From assembly GCA_016720825.1 (NCBI GenBank), contig JADKJV010000027.1:124001-188000 (forward strand): 64,000 bases of DNA, in the 5' to 3' direction. Shown piece by piece: positions 7,586 through 15,120 of this stretch. Position 1 is the first letter of the stretch. Each line of letters opens with the position of its first letter. The notes below the pieces were generated by a model, which saw only the letters and a list, made by a program, of their open reading frames with translations, did no database searches and was not told where the DNA came from. The DNA comes from Chitinophagaceae bacterium. GTDB taxonomy: Bacteria; Bacteroidota; Bacteroidia; Chitinophagales; Chitinophagaceae. Made by a program: the position numbers and the translations under genes.

Positions 7586-8776
7586 TTACTTAATGATCTC
7601 AGTTACCTGACCGGCACCTACGGTACGTCCGCCTTCGCGAATCGCGAATTTCAGACCTTTTTCCATGGCGATGGGCTGGATCAGCTTCACAGTCAGTGAA
7701 GTGTTATCACCAGGCATAACCATTTCAGTACCTGCGTTCAGTTCAACTTCACCGGTAACGTCAGTTGTACGGAAGTAGAACTGGGGACGGTATTTGTTGA
7801 AGAACGGAGTGTGACGACCACCTTCTTCTTTGCTCAGTACGTAAACTTCAGCTTTGAATTCAGTGTGCGGAGTGATTGATCCGGGTTTAACGATAACCAT
7901 ACCACGACGGATTTGAGTTTTCTCAATACCGCGGAGCAGCAGACCAGCGTTGTCACCAGCTTCACCTTCATCAAGCAGTTTGCGGAACATTTCCACACCT
8001 GTTACAGTTGAAGTCAGGGGCGCTTCAATCAGACCTACGATTTCAACACCTTCACCAACTTTGATACGACCTCTTTCGATACGGCCTGTTGCAACAGTAC
8101 CACGACCTGTGATAGAGAATACGTCTTCTACAGACATCAGGAAGGGCTGATCAACGGGACGGGGAGGCAGGGGGATGTAGCTGTCAACAGCGTCCATCAG
8201 TTCTTCCACACCTTTAACCCATTTTTCTTCACCAGCCAGTGCGCCGGTTGCAGAACCCTGTATAATTGGAGTTGTTGCACCATCAAAACCGTAGAAAGTC
8301 AGGAGGTCACGGATTTCCATTTCCACCAGTTCCAGCAGTTCGGGGTCATCAACCAGGTCAACTTTATTCATAAATACCACAATCTTAGGTACACCTACCT
8401 GACGGGCAAGCAGGATGTGTTCTTTTGTTTGAGGCATTGGTCCGTCGGTAGCCGCAACCACCAGGATAGCACCGTCCATCTGGGCAGCACCTGTAATCAT
8501 GTTTTTCACATAATCAGCGTGACCCGGACAGTCTACGTGAGCGTAGTGACGGTTAGCCGTCTGATATTCAACGTGAGCTGTATTGATGGTGATACCACGC
8601 TCTTTTTCTTCCGGAGCGGCATCAATTTCATCATATTTTTTTGCTGTTGCCATACCCTTGCTGGCAAGGATTGAGGTAATAGCAGCTGTTAATGTGGTTT
8701 TACCATGGTCAATGTGACCGATAGTACCGACGTTAACGTGGGGTTTATCCCTTTTGAATGTTTCTTTAGTTGCCAT
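7586..8776 (-). CDS. tuf: Elongation factor Tu
   Basis: 396 residues, full length. EF-Tu delivers aminoacyl-tRNA to the ribosome. Its G motifs are intact: GHIDHGKTT (P-loop), DCPGHADYVKN (G3), and MNKVDLVD (G4). Domain II (VFSITGRGTVATGRIERG) and domain III (HTPFFNKYRPQFYFRTTDVT) are complete. It sits between tRNA-Thr(GGU) and tRNA-Trp, matching the conserved tRNA-tuf-secE-nusG arrangement also seen in E. coli at tufB. Confidence 0.99.
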   Translation of the reverse strand: MATKETFKRDKPHVNVGTIGHIDHGKTTLTAAITSILASKGMATAKKYDEIDAAPEEKERGITINTAHVEYQTANRHYAHVDCPGHADYVKNMITGAAQMDGAILVVAATDGPMPQTKEHILLARQVGVPKIVVFMNKVDLVDDPELLELVEMEIRDLLTFYGFDGATTPIIQGSATGALAGEEKWVKGVEELMDAVDSYIPLPPRPVDQPFLMSVEDVFSITGRGTVATGRIERGRIKVGEGVEIVGLIEAPLTSTVTGVEMFRKLLDEGEAGDNAGLLLRGIEKTQIRRGMVIVKPGSITPHTEFKAEVYVLSKEEGGRHTPFFNKYRPQFYFRTTDVTGEVELNAGTEMVMPGDNTSLTVKLIQPIAMEKGLKFAIREGGRTVGAGQVTEIIK

Positions 8777-8856
8777 CGTATTCTGTTTTTAGGTTGTGTT
8801 GACTAATACTTGTTGTTTATATTAAATAAGCCGGGACCACTCCCGGTAAAAACCAG

Positions 8857-8928
<72 letters not shown>

Positions 8929-8979
8929 GATCAGTGGGCAGACTCCCGACTCCGGATTCAATACTCCCTACTGAAAAAG

Positions 8980-9052
8980 AGCGGAAGACGAGGCTCGAAC
9001 TCGCCACCTATAGCTTGGAAGGCTATCGCTCTACCAAATGAGCTACTCCCGC
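8980..9052 (-). tRNA. tRNA-Gly (TCC)
   Basis: 73-nt cloverleaf. Acceptor GCGGGAG/CTTCCGC, D-arm GCTCATTTGGTAGAGC, anticodon stem ATAGC/GCTAT with loop CTTCCAA (anticodon TCC), T-arm CGAGTTCGAGCCTCG. Confidence 0.95.
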
Positions 9053-9056
9053 TTTT

Positions 9057-9190
9057 ACCCGCCGAAGCCTTGGCGTAGGCGGGTTTTCCTTGAAAGAACT
9101 AATTATTCGGGTTACCAAAAGTTTCTGGCGATGCCCGCCTTCGTTTACACGCTGGTGGGCGATGCCCGCCTTCGCTAAAGCTATGGCGGA
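9057..9190. repeat. CCCGCC-type palindromic elements between tRNA genes
   Basis: Spacer between tRNA-Gly and tRNA-Tyr. One hairpin (CCCGCCGAAGCC...GTAGGCGGG, 9059-9082) is followed by two related elements that each contain ATGCCCGCCTTCG. They resemble the element in the rplJ-rplL spacer. Confidence 0.7.
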
Positions 9191-9195
9191 CGCTG

Positions 9196-9278
9196 TGGGC
9201 AAGGATGGATTCGAACCACCGAACTCCGAAGAGGACAGATTTACAGTCTGTTGCCGTTGGCCACTTGGCTACTTGCCC
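9196..9278 (-). tRNA. tRNA-Tyr (GTA)
   Basis: 83-nt class II cloverleaf with a long variable arm. Acceptor GGGCAAG/CTTGCCC, anticodon loop ACTGTAAAT with anticodon GTA, discriminator A. Confidence 0.95.
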
Positions 9279-9291
9279 CTATGAGAAATAA

Positions 9292-9325
9292 CAAATTCCA
9301 AATTCCAAAATCCAAATTCCAAAAC
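9292..9325. repeat. AATTCCA heptamer array
   Basis: Units AATTCCA, AATTCCA, AAATCCA, AATTCCA repeat at 7 bp between tRNA-Tyr and tRNA-Thr. Confidence 0.8.
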
Positions 9326-9372
9326 CTGAAGGTTTGCGATTTGGGATTTAATTTTTTGGAATTTTCTCCCTG

Positions 9373-9445
9373 AGCCACTTGTCGGAATCGAACCAACGAC
9401 CTACTGATTACAAATCAGTTGCTCTACCAGCTGAGCTAAAGTGGC
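9373..9445 (-). tRNA. tRNA-Thr (TGT)
   Basis: 73-nt cloverleaf. Acceptor GCCACTT/AAGTGGC, anticodon stem ACTGA/TCAGT with loop TTTGTAA (anticodon TGT), T-arm GTTGGTTCGATTCCGAC. First gene of the tRNA-tuf transcription unit. Confidence 0.95.
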
Positions 9446-9627
9446 ATTTGCCTTAACCATCATCCCCACCCTGCTCAGGTACCTGAATAGCCCCGACCGG
9501 ATGCCCGCAAAGGCCTCCCGGTTATACCAGGGTTAAGTGGTGAAATTCAATGACCGGCCTGCCCTTTTTTCAGCAGGAAATTCCGGCGGTTTACACAATA
9601 AAGAACTACCCCCATTTAATGGGGAGG

Positions 9628-9635
9628 CAAAGGTA
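9628..9635 (-). promoter_or_regulatory. Predicted promoter of the tRNA-tuf-secE-nusG unit
   Basis: Minus-strand TACCTTTG box matching TAnnTTTG. The -33 position is a T-run, not a clear TTTG. Initiation here would give a leader of about 175 nt before tRNA-Thr. No coding sequence is seen in 9446-10544. Confidence 0.45.
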
Positions 9636-9770
9636 AGGGAAATTAAGAATTGGAAAAATTTTGTGCCGGATTTTTTTGCTTGTTTTCAGTCAGTTGTGAA
9701 TAAGGTATTGAAAACCCCGGCGGAAACAGGCCCCTTAAGGTGTTTTATGACAAAAAACCGGGCGGAGGAA

Positions 9771-9824
9771 CTGGTGGCAGGTGGCAGGTGACAGGTGGCA
9801 GGTTGCAGGAGGCAGGTAGCAGGT
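9771..9824. repeat. AGGTGGC-type heptamer array
   Basis: Degenerate 7-bp units AGGTGGC, AGGTGAC, AGGTTGC, AGGAGGC, AGGTAGC run directly into the 101-bp tandem repeat. Confidence 0.85.
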
Positions 9825-10199
9825 GTAGCCTGGAATAGATGCGTGAATTATTTTTCAGGGTAGTATCTGTAAGTGTATCCTACTTCAGTATGCAGGATGC
9901 AGGGAGCAGGAGGCAGGTAGCAGGTGTAGCCTGGAATAGATGCGTGAATTATTTTTCAGAGTAGTATCGGTAAGTGTATCCTACTTCAATATGCAGGATG
10001 CAGGGAGCAGGAGGCAGGCAGCAGGTGTAGCCTGGAATAGATGCGTGAATTATTTTTCAGAGTATTTTCGGTAAGTGTATCCTACTTCAGTATGCAGGAT
10101 GCAGGGAGCAGGAGGCAGTTAGCAGGTGTAGCCTGGAATAGATGCGTGAATTATTTTTCAGGGCAGTATCCGCAAGTGTATCTTATTTCAGTATGCAGG
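9825..10199. repeat. 101-bp tandem repeat, about 3.7 copies
   Basis: Copies begin with GTAGCCTGGAATAGATGCG at 9825, 9926, 10027 and 10128, a strict 101-bp period. The first three copies are full length and differ at only a few positions; the fourth diverges after about 73 bp. Each unit ends in a short AGGAGGC/AGGTAGC heptamer stretch, so the repeat looks like amplification of heptamer array plus a unique segment. No gene or promoter is apparent inside. Confidence 0.93.
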
Positions 10200-10315
10200 T
10201 ACCTGGAGGCATCATCTGAGGAAAACAGAGAATTCATGAATAAATCAATTGCCTGTACAGGCTCATCTTATCAAATATGAAACATCAAAATCAATATCCA
10301 GTGTTACAAGTAACC

Positions 10316-10500
10316 TGCTCCCTGCCTCCTGCTTCCTGCCTCCTGCTTCCTGCCTCCTGCTTCCTGCCTCCTGCCTCCTGCTTCCTGCCTCCTGCTTCCT
10401 GCCTCCTGCTTCCTGCCTCCTGCTTCCTCCTCCTGCCACCCCCGAATAAGTTTCACTATTCGGGGTAAACCTGCTTCCTGCCTCCTGTTACCTGTTCCCT
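10316..10500. repeat. CCTGCCT/CCTGCTT heptamer array with palindrome
   Basis: About 17 consecutive 7-bp units alternate CCTGCCT and CCTGCTT (10,316-10,432). They are followed by the 26-bp CCCCGAATAAG...CTATTCGGGG palindrome (10,440-10,465) and more CCTGCTT units. This is the reverse complement of the array inside the HhH gene at 1073-1270. Confidence 0.92.
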
Positions 10501-10501
10501 G

Positions 10502-10536
10502 AAAAAAAAACGCCCGTCTCTTTTCAGAAACGGGCG
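10502..10536 (-). terminator. Rho-independent terminator of hpf
   Basis: Minus-strand stem CGCCCGTTTCTG / GAGACGGGCG followed by nine T residues, just past the hpf stop codon. Confidence 0.92.
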
Positions 10537-10544
10537 CCCTGGCT

Positions 10545-10844
10545 TTATGCCACTTTCTTTTCCTTATTCTTTTTGATTTGCGCTACCATTGAATCGAACG
10601 CTTCATCAAAACTACCTTCAAATGATTTACTTGTTGATTTTACAAAAAAATTCTGTTTAGGGATGTGGACTCTGATCTCTGCGATTTTGTCCTTAATCGC
10701 GTGTACTACATTGTCAAGCTTGAGAAAGACCTTCACTTCAATAATCCTGTCGTTGAAATTTTTGAGTTTCTGCAGTTTCTCCCTGATGTAACCGATCAGT
10801 TTTTGGTCCGCATCAAAATGAACTGTCTGGATGTTAACATTCAT
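10545..10844 (-). CDS. hpf: Ribosome hibernation promoting factor (HPF/RaiA/YfiA family)
   Basis: 99 residues, the short HPF form without the C-terminal dimerisation domain. The family's beta-alpha-beta-beta-beta-alpha fold is evident (MNVNIQTVHFDADQKLIGYI, then IIEVKVFLKL and IAEIRVHIPKQNFFVKSTS). It binds the 30S decoding channel and silences ribosomes in stationary phase. It lies between a repeat region and xerC. Confidence 0.88.
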   Translation of the reverse strand: MNVNIQTVHFDADQKLIGYIREKLQKLKNFNDRIIEVKVFLKLDNVVHAIKDKIAEIRVHIPKQNFFVKSTSKSFEGSFDEAFDSMVAQIKKNKEKKVA

Positions 10845-10981
10845 AGTCTGCTTTTTTTTAAACAGTGAAACAATAAATAAAGAACTTACTTTTCATAGGA
10901 TGTATGTTCTTCTGTCTGTATACAAGTTAGTAAAAAAGCCCAGCCAGTCCAAGTAAAATTTTGTGAAAAAGCACTTATTTT

Positions 10982-11884
10982 TCAGGCTTTCGGGTGCGCC
11001 TTCTTATGGGCTTCCTTTAACTTTTCAATACTGTTATGGGTGTACACCTGGGTAGAGGCAAGGCTGCTGTGGCCAAGCAATTCCTTAACAGCATTCAGGT
11101 CGGCTCCATGGTTCATCAGGTGGGTGGCAAAGGTATGACGCAGTACGTGCGGACTCTTCTTATCCAGGCTGCTGGCTTCCCCCAGGTACTGATTCACCAG
11201 TAACCAGGCATATTTGGGATAAAGCTTCTTCCCCTTTTCAGTCACCAGCAACACATCTTCCGCCTGAGCAAACTCTTTCTTCTTCAACCGCTGGTATTCC
11301 CGGATCAGTTCAAGGAGTTCCGGACTCACCGGTATGATCCGCTCTTTATTACCCTTACCCAGCACTTTTATCTGGGACCTGGAGCCATCCACCTGCTTGT
11401 CTTTCAGTGACAACAATTCACTCAACCGCATACCCGTGGCATAAAATATACTGATCAGCATTTTAGCATTGAGGGATTTCCAGTCTTCCGCCGACTGGTC
11501 CAGCGCCACCATCAGCCTGCGGGTGTCTTCCTCTTTTACGAACTCAGGGAGCTTTTTACTGATTTTGGGACTGTTCACCTGACCCATCGGGGTTTGGGAA
11601 ATGGTGCCCTCACGCATATGGAATTTGAAAAAGGATTTGAGACTGGATATTTTACGGTTCACCGATTTGGCTGTCATCCCCCCTGAAAGGAAGGCGGCCA
11701 GCCAACTGCGGATCATACCCGGACTGATTAAGCGGATATCTTCCGTTTCATACTGATGCCGGAGAAAATTGAAAAATTCTGTAAGGTCACCGGCATACGC
11801 AGTAATGGTATGCTTTGAATACCTTTTCTCGAACCGGAGGTAATCAATAAAGGATTGTATGGGTGTACCGGGAGTTTCAGGCAT
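10982..11884 (-). CDS. xerC: Tyrosine recombinase XerC
   Basis: 300 residues from the ATG at 11,884 (MPETPGTPIQSF). XerC resolves chromosome dimers at dif with XerD. An N-terminal SAM-like core-binding domain (residues about 8-95, FIDYLRFEKRYSKHTITAY) precedes the catalytic domain. All catalytic residues are visible: R153 (ATGMRLSE), K177, H246-x-x-R249 (HVLRHTFATH), H272 (LGHSS) and nucleophile Y281 (TQVYTH). An upstream TTG would overlap the rpsU terminator, so the ATG is preferred. Confidence 0.93.
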   Translation of the reverse strand: MPETPGTPIQSFIDYLRFEKRYSKHTITAYAGDLTEFFNFLRHQYETEDIRLISPGMIRSWLAAFLSGGMTAKSVNRKISSLKSFFKFHMREGTISQTPMGQVNSPKISKKLPEFVKEEDTRRLMVALDQSAEDWKSLNAKMLISIFYATGMRLSELLSLKDKQVDGSRSQIKVLGKGNKERIIPVSPELLELIREYQRLKKKEFAQAEDVLLVTEKGKKLYPKYAWLLVNQYLGEASSLDKKSPHVLRHTFATHLMNHGADLNAVKELLGHSSLASTQVYTHNSIEKLKEAHKKAHPKA

Positions 11885-11922
11885 AAAAAAAGACAGCTGC
11901 AAAGCTATTAAACTTTGCAGCT
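11885..11922 (-). terminator. Rho-independent terminator of rpsU
   Basis: Minus-strand stem AGCTGCAAAG / CTTTGCAGCT with 8-nt loop, then TGTCTTTTTTT. It ends one base before the xerC start codon, so xerC needs its own promoter or readthrough. Confidence 0.85.
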
Positions 11923-11948
11923 ATCCTCAATATATTCGTCGCAACGGC

Positions 11949-12146
11949 TTAAATCTCGATTTTGCCGCTGGCGATCTGCTGCTTGTAGATCGCTTTTAAC
12001 ACAGCACCCCTGCGCTTAACAGAAGGTTTAGTGTAACTCTGACGTTCGCGGAGCTGGAGCAGTACTTTAGACTTTTCGAATTTCTTTTTGTACTTCTTGA
12101 GCGCCTTGTCAATGTTTTCGCAATCTTTTGAGTCGATGATCAGCAT
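11949..12146 (-). CDS. rpsU: 30S ribosomal protein S21
   Basis: 65 residues. The small basic protein has the family pattern: DKALKKYKKKFEKSKVLLQLRERQSYTKPSVKRR (residues about 13-46, Lys/Arg-rich) and a C-terminal KAIYKQQIASGK helix. bS21 binds near the anti-Shine-Dalgarno end of 16S rRNA. It is divergent from ribE. Confidence 0.95.
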   Translation of the reverse strand: MLIIDSKDCENIDKALKKYKKKFEKSKVLLQLRERQSYTKPSVKRRGAVLKAIYKQQIASGKIEI

Positions 12147-12189
12147 AATTTTAGATACCTCCTTGGTATATTTTTAAGTTTCAGGGTGG

Positions 12190-12197
12190 CAAAGATA
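12190..12197 (-). promoter_or_regulatory. Predicted rpsU promoter -7 box
   Basis: Minus-strand TATCTTTG matches TAnnTTTG, 44 bp upstream of the rpsU start codon. No clear -33 element. Confidence 0.45.
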
Positions 12198-12238
12198 AGC
12201 GGGAAAATTGAAATCCCGAAATGAATTAACTTGTAGCC

Positions 12239-12828
12239 ATGTTTACAGGAATTATTGAAGCTGCCGGTGTTGTTAAAGACATCATTATCAACGGATCAAA
12301 CAGGAGTTTCTGGATTGAATCCCCCATTTCAGCAGGCCTTAAAACTGACCAGAGCGTAAGCCATAACGGGGTTTGCCTTACTGTGGAAGAAACCCGGGAA
12401 CGCTTTCACCGGGTAACTGCGATACCCGAAACCCTGCGCAAAACCAGCCTGGAGACCTGGAAAAAAGGGACGATCATAAACCTGGAACAATGCCTGGCTA
12501 TGAACGGCAGGCTCGACGGACATCTCATACAGGGGCATGTTGACTGCACCGGTACCTGTATCAAAAAAAGGAAGCAAACGGTGAATTGGTTTTTGTGATT
12601 GAATTCCCGGGAAAATTCGCACCGCTTGTTGTTGAAAAAGGATCCATCTGCCTGGATGGTATCAGCCTGACTGCATTCAATGTCAAGAAGAAAAAACTCA
12701 GTGTAGCTATTATCCCTTATACATTAGAACATACAAACCTCAAACAACTGGAAGCAGGTATGCCGGTGAATATGGAATTTGATATGGTTGGCAAGTATAT
12801 CCTCCGTTTCGACCAGCTGCATCATTAA
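12239..12828 (+). CDS. ribE: Riboflavin synthase alpha chain, frameshifted
   Basis: Riboflavin synthase dismutates two molecules of 6,7-dimethyl-8-ribityllumazine to riboflavin. It has two similar beta-barrel halves. The first begins MFTGIIEAAGVV and has NGVCLTVEE and DGHLIQGHVD; the second has GSICLDGISLTAFN and ends in a C-terminal helix. The frame breaks at an A7 run (12,563-12,569). One more A joins them as KKKEANGELVFVIEFPGKF. The gene is normally essential without riboflavin uptake, so an assembly error is likely, but -1 slippage on A7 would also give the full protein. Length about 196 residues, typical for the family. Confidence 0.88.
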
Positions 12829-12831
12829 TAT

Positions 12832-13942
12832 ATGCCCATGTCAGCCCCTACCCTCAAAGACAAATATTATCCTTCGCTTGACGGACTAAGGGGGCTGGCA
12901 ATTATACTTGTTATTTGTTTTCACTATCTTGGATTCATTACTTTTTTCCGGTTTGGCTGGATGGGCACGGATCTCTTTTTCGTTTTATCAGGCTTTCTAA
13001 TTACCGGCAGGCTCGCTCCTTATCTTTCAAATAAGAATTTATTGTCTGTCTTTTACAGGAACAGGTTTCTACGTATTGTTCCTGTTTATTTCAGTTTCCT
13101 CCTGATGTTTTTTGGCGTATGGATTATTTTATCGCCGGCAGACGACAATCATTTTTTCCGGCAAAACGGATGGACCTTTTTCCTTTTTTTGCAGAACTGG
13201 TTTATGATTGCCGATCCGGCAGCCTCTGAAAACCATTTACAACACTTGTGGTCACTTGCTGTCGAAGAACAATTTTACCTGTGCTACCCCTTCCTGCTCC
13301 TGTTATTTTACAGGTATAAATATTTCATGGCCGGATTAATCACTGTAATGGTGATGCTCATTGCAACCCGGCACATATTTGTGTTGATTCATCCAGCCGG
13401 ACTTGATTACAGAACTGTTTACTGGAATAGCATTTTTCGATTTGATGCATTTCTGACAGGCACATTGTTATATCAACTAAACACAGCCTACGAAGGGAAA
13501 TAGCAAACAGCTTATTCATATACTCGGTATTGGCGCAATTTGCTGGCTCGCAACAGGTATTCTTATATATCAGAGCAGTGATCTCAGCAACCCGTTCTTT
13601 TCCATGGCCGGAAGGAGCAGTGTCTCACTGGTGTTCGCTTATCTACTCTGGCTTTGTATTAAATCTGATTACAAATTTCCCGGAAAATGGTTTGAAACCA
13701 GATGGCTGGCCTTTACCGGAAAAATCTCCTATTCACTTTTCATTTTCCACTGGCCGGTACTCCTTTTCGGATTTGCGGCCATGAATAAAATCAATGACGC
13801 TGCCGGGTTGCAGCTTCATGGAGATACAATCCGGTGGATCACTATCATCATTTCACTGATAATAAGTTTCACCGCCAGCTATTTCAGTTTCCATTATTAC
13901 GAAACATGGTTCCTGCGCTGGAAGAAAAAAATGAACAGTTGA
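12832..13942 (+). CDS. Membrane acyltransferase (acyltransferase family 3, OafA/YrhL-like), frameshifted
   Basis: Multi-pass integral membrane protein with the family-3 N-terminal motif YYPSLDGLRGLAIILVICFHY, including the conserved H in the first span, and then SGFLITGRL, HLWSLAVEEQFYLCYP. Such enzymes O-acylate cell-surface sugars or lipids. The frame breaks at GGG (13,495-13,497); removing one G joins AYEGNSKQLIHILGIGAICW and continues through four or five more spans to KKKMNS. Full length about 370 residues. It starts three bases after ribE ends. Confidence 0.8.
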
Positions 13943-13971
13943 AAAGGAAAAAACTATTTTAGTACCAGCAG

Positions 13972-15120
13972 ATGACATCAATAGACAATACCAGCTTTTT
14001 CTTCAATACCAGAAGACCCACGCTCCTGTTATTTGCCGCCTGGGCCATGGTACAGGCACTGGTACACTGGCAATACGGCATCGTTACAGAACTGGAAGCC
14101 CATAAATATATTGAACAGGCTGATTTGTTACTGGATAACGGCCATGTGGAAACCCCGAACTTCTGGCTGTATTCCACACAGATATTCCTGATAGCCGGTG
14201 CCAAATGGACACATGCCGGATTTGGGGCTATTGTAATACTCCAGATGTTACTAAACGGCTTTGCCACTTTTCAGTTTTACCGTTTCTCCCGGAAACACAG
14301 CCAGCCACTGACTGCTTTCCTGCTTACAATGCTGCTTATTGTAAACTGGCCTTACCAGTCATTCAATACCTATTTATATACTGAATCGGTTTTTTTCAGT
14401 CTCACAATAATATTCAGCGTTTACCTGTTCAGTCTGGAAAAATTCAACTGGAAAACATTTGTTACAGTAACGCTTCTGCTGACATTACTCTGTGTCACCA
14501 GACCCACCGGCATCCTGTTTCTTCCCTGTACTTTTTTATACCTGCTGATCCGTTTTTTTGGCAAACTGCACCCGGTACTGAAAATTTTCCTGGCACTGGA
14601 TCTCAGCTGGCTGTTTATTGTATTGCTGAACCTGGCACTGGGCAGTGGCGGTGAATTTGATTTCCTCCTCCCCTTCCGCGAAGCGCATATTATTTGCGGT
14701 GTGCCAACGTTAAATGCCAGCGGTGTGGTAAGCGGCTACCAGAATACCATTGGCGGCATAATAAAATATATAACCAATCACCCGGGTGATGCAATCGGGT
14801 TGTTCTTCAAAAGAACACTTGCCTTCTTTGGTTTATACAGGAGTTATTACAGCACTGGACACAATCTCTATCTCGCCCTTTCATTTTACCCGGTGTTTGC
14901 CGCTGCTTTATATGGAATCATTCACTGGTGGAAATCCAGTAAAGCCCTGGTTGTTTATTGTATAACCATTATTATAAGCACCTGGGGTATGGTCATGCTC
15001 ACTTGTGATGACTGGCACAACCGGTTTTTCCTTGTACTCGTACCATTCATTTACTGGCTGGCGATGCCTTTACTCGATAAATGTGTTACTTATTTTTCGG
15101 GGAAGAATGCGAGTGACTGA
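13972..15120 (+). CDS. GT-C-type membrane glycosyltransferase-like protein (family uncertain)
   Basis: 382 residues with about ten hydrophobic spans. An acidic first external loop (GIVTELEAHKYIEQADLLLD) sits right after the first span, as in GT-C transferases of the ArnT/PMT/mannosyltransferase type, whose acidic residue there is catalytic. It would transfer a sugar from a lipid carrier on the periplasmic side. The substrate cannot be told. It follows the acyltransferase on the same strand and abuts the stop codon of convergent hscA. Confidence 0.6.
   Translation: MTSIDNTSFFFNTRRPTLLLFAAWAMVQALVHWQYGIVTELEAHKYIEQADLLLDNGHVETPNFWLYSTQIFLIAGAKWTHAGFGAIVILQMLLNGFATFQFYRFSRKHSQPLTAFLLTMLLIVNWPYQSFNTYLYTESVFFSLTIIFSVYLFSLEKFNWKTFVTVTLLLTLLCVTRPTGILFLPCTFLYLLIRFFGKLHPVLKIFLALDLSWLFIVLLNLALGSGGEFDFLLPFREAHIICGVPTLNASGVVSGYQNTIGGIIKYITNHPGDAIGLFFKRTLAFFGLYRSYYSTGHNLYLALSFYPVFAAALYGIIHWWKSSKALVVYCITIIISTWGMVMLTCDDWHNRFFLVLVPFIYWLAMPLLDKCVTYFSGKNASD

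Noticed and set aside
10249..10468. Pro/Leu/Ser-rich coding region in the heptamer array
   Set aside because: Reading frames across the CCTGCCT/CCTGCTT array are open only because the repeats lack stop codons in several frames; there is no gene-like start context or conservation signal.
9825..10500. CRISPR array
   Set aside because: The regular 101-bp units and 7-bp repeats have no constant ~28-37 bp repeat alternating with unique spacers, and no cas genes are nearby.
10982..11884. Integrase of an integrated element
   Set aside because: Sequence fits housekeeping XerC, and no att-like direct repeats or other phage/ICE genes occur in the neighbourhood.
11885..11902. xerC start at TTG 11,902
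   Set aside because: This would place the first codons inside the rpsU terminator stem; the ATG at 11,884 gives the normal family N-terminus.
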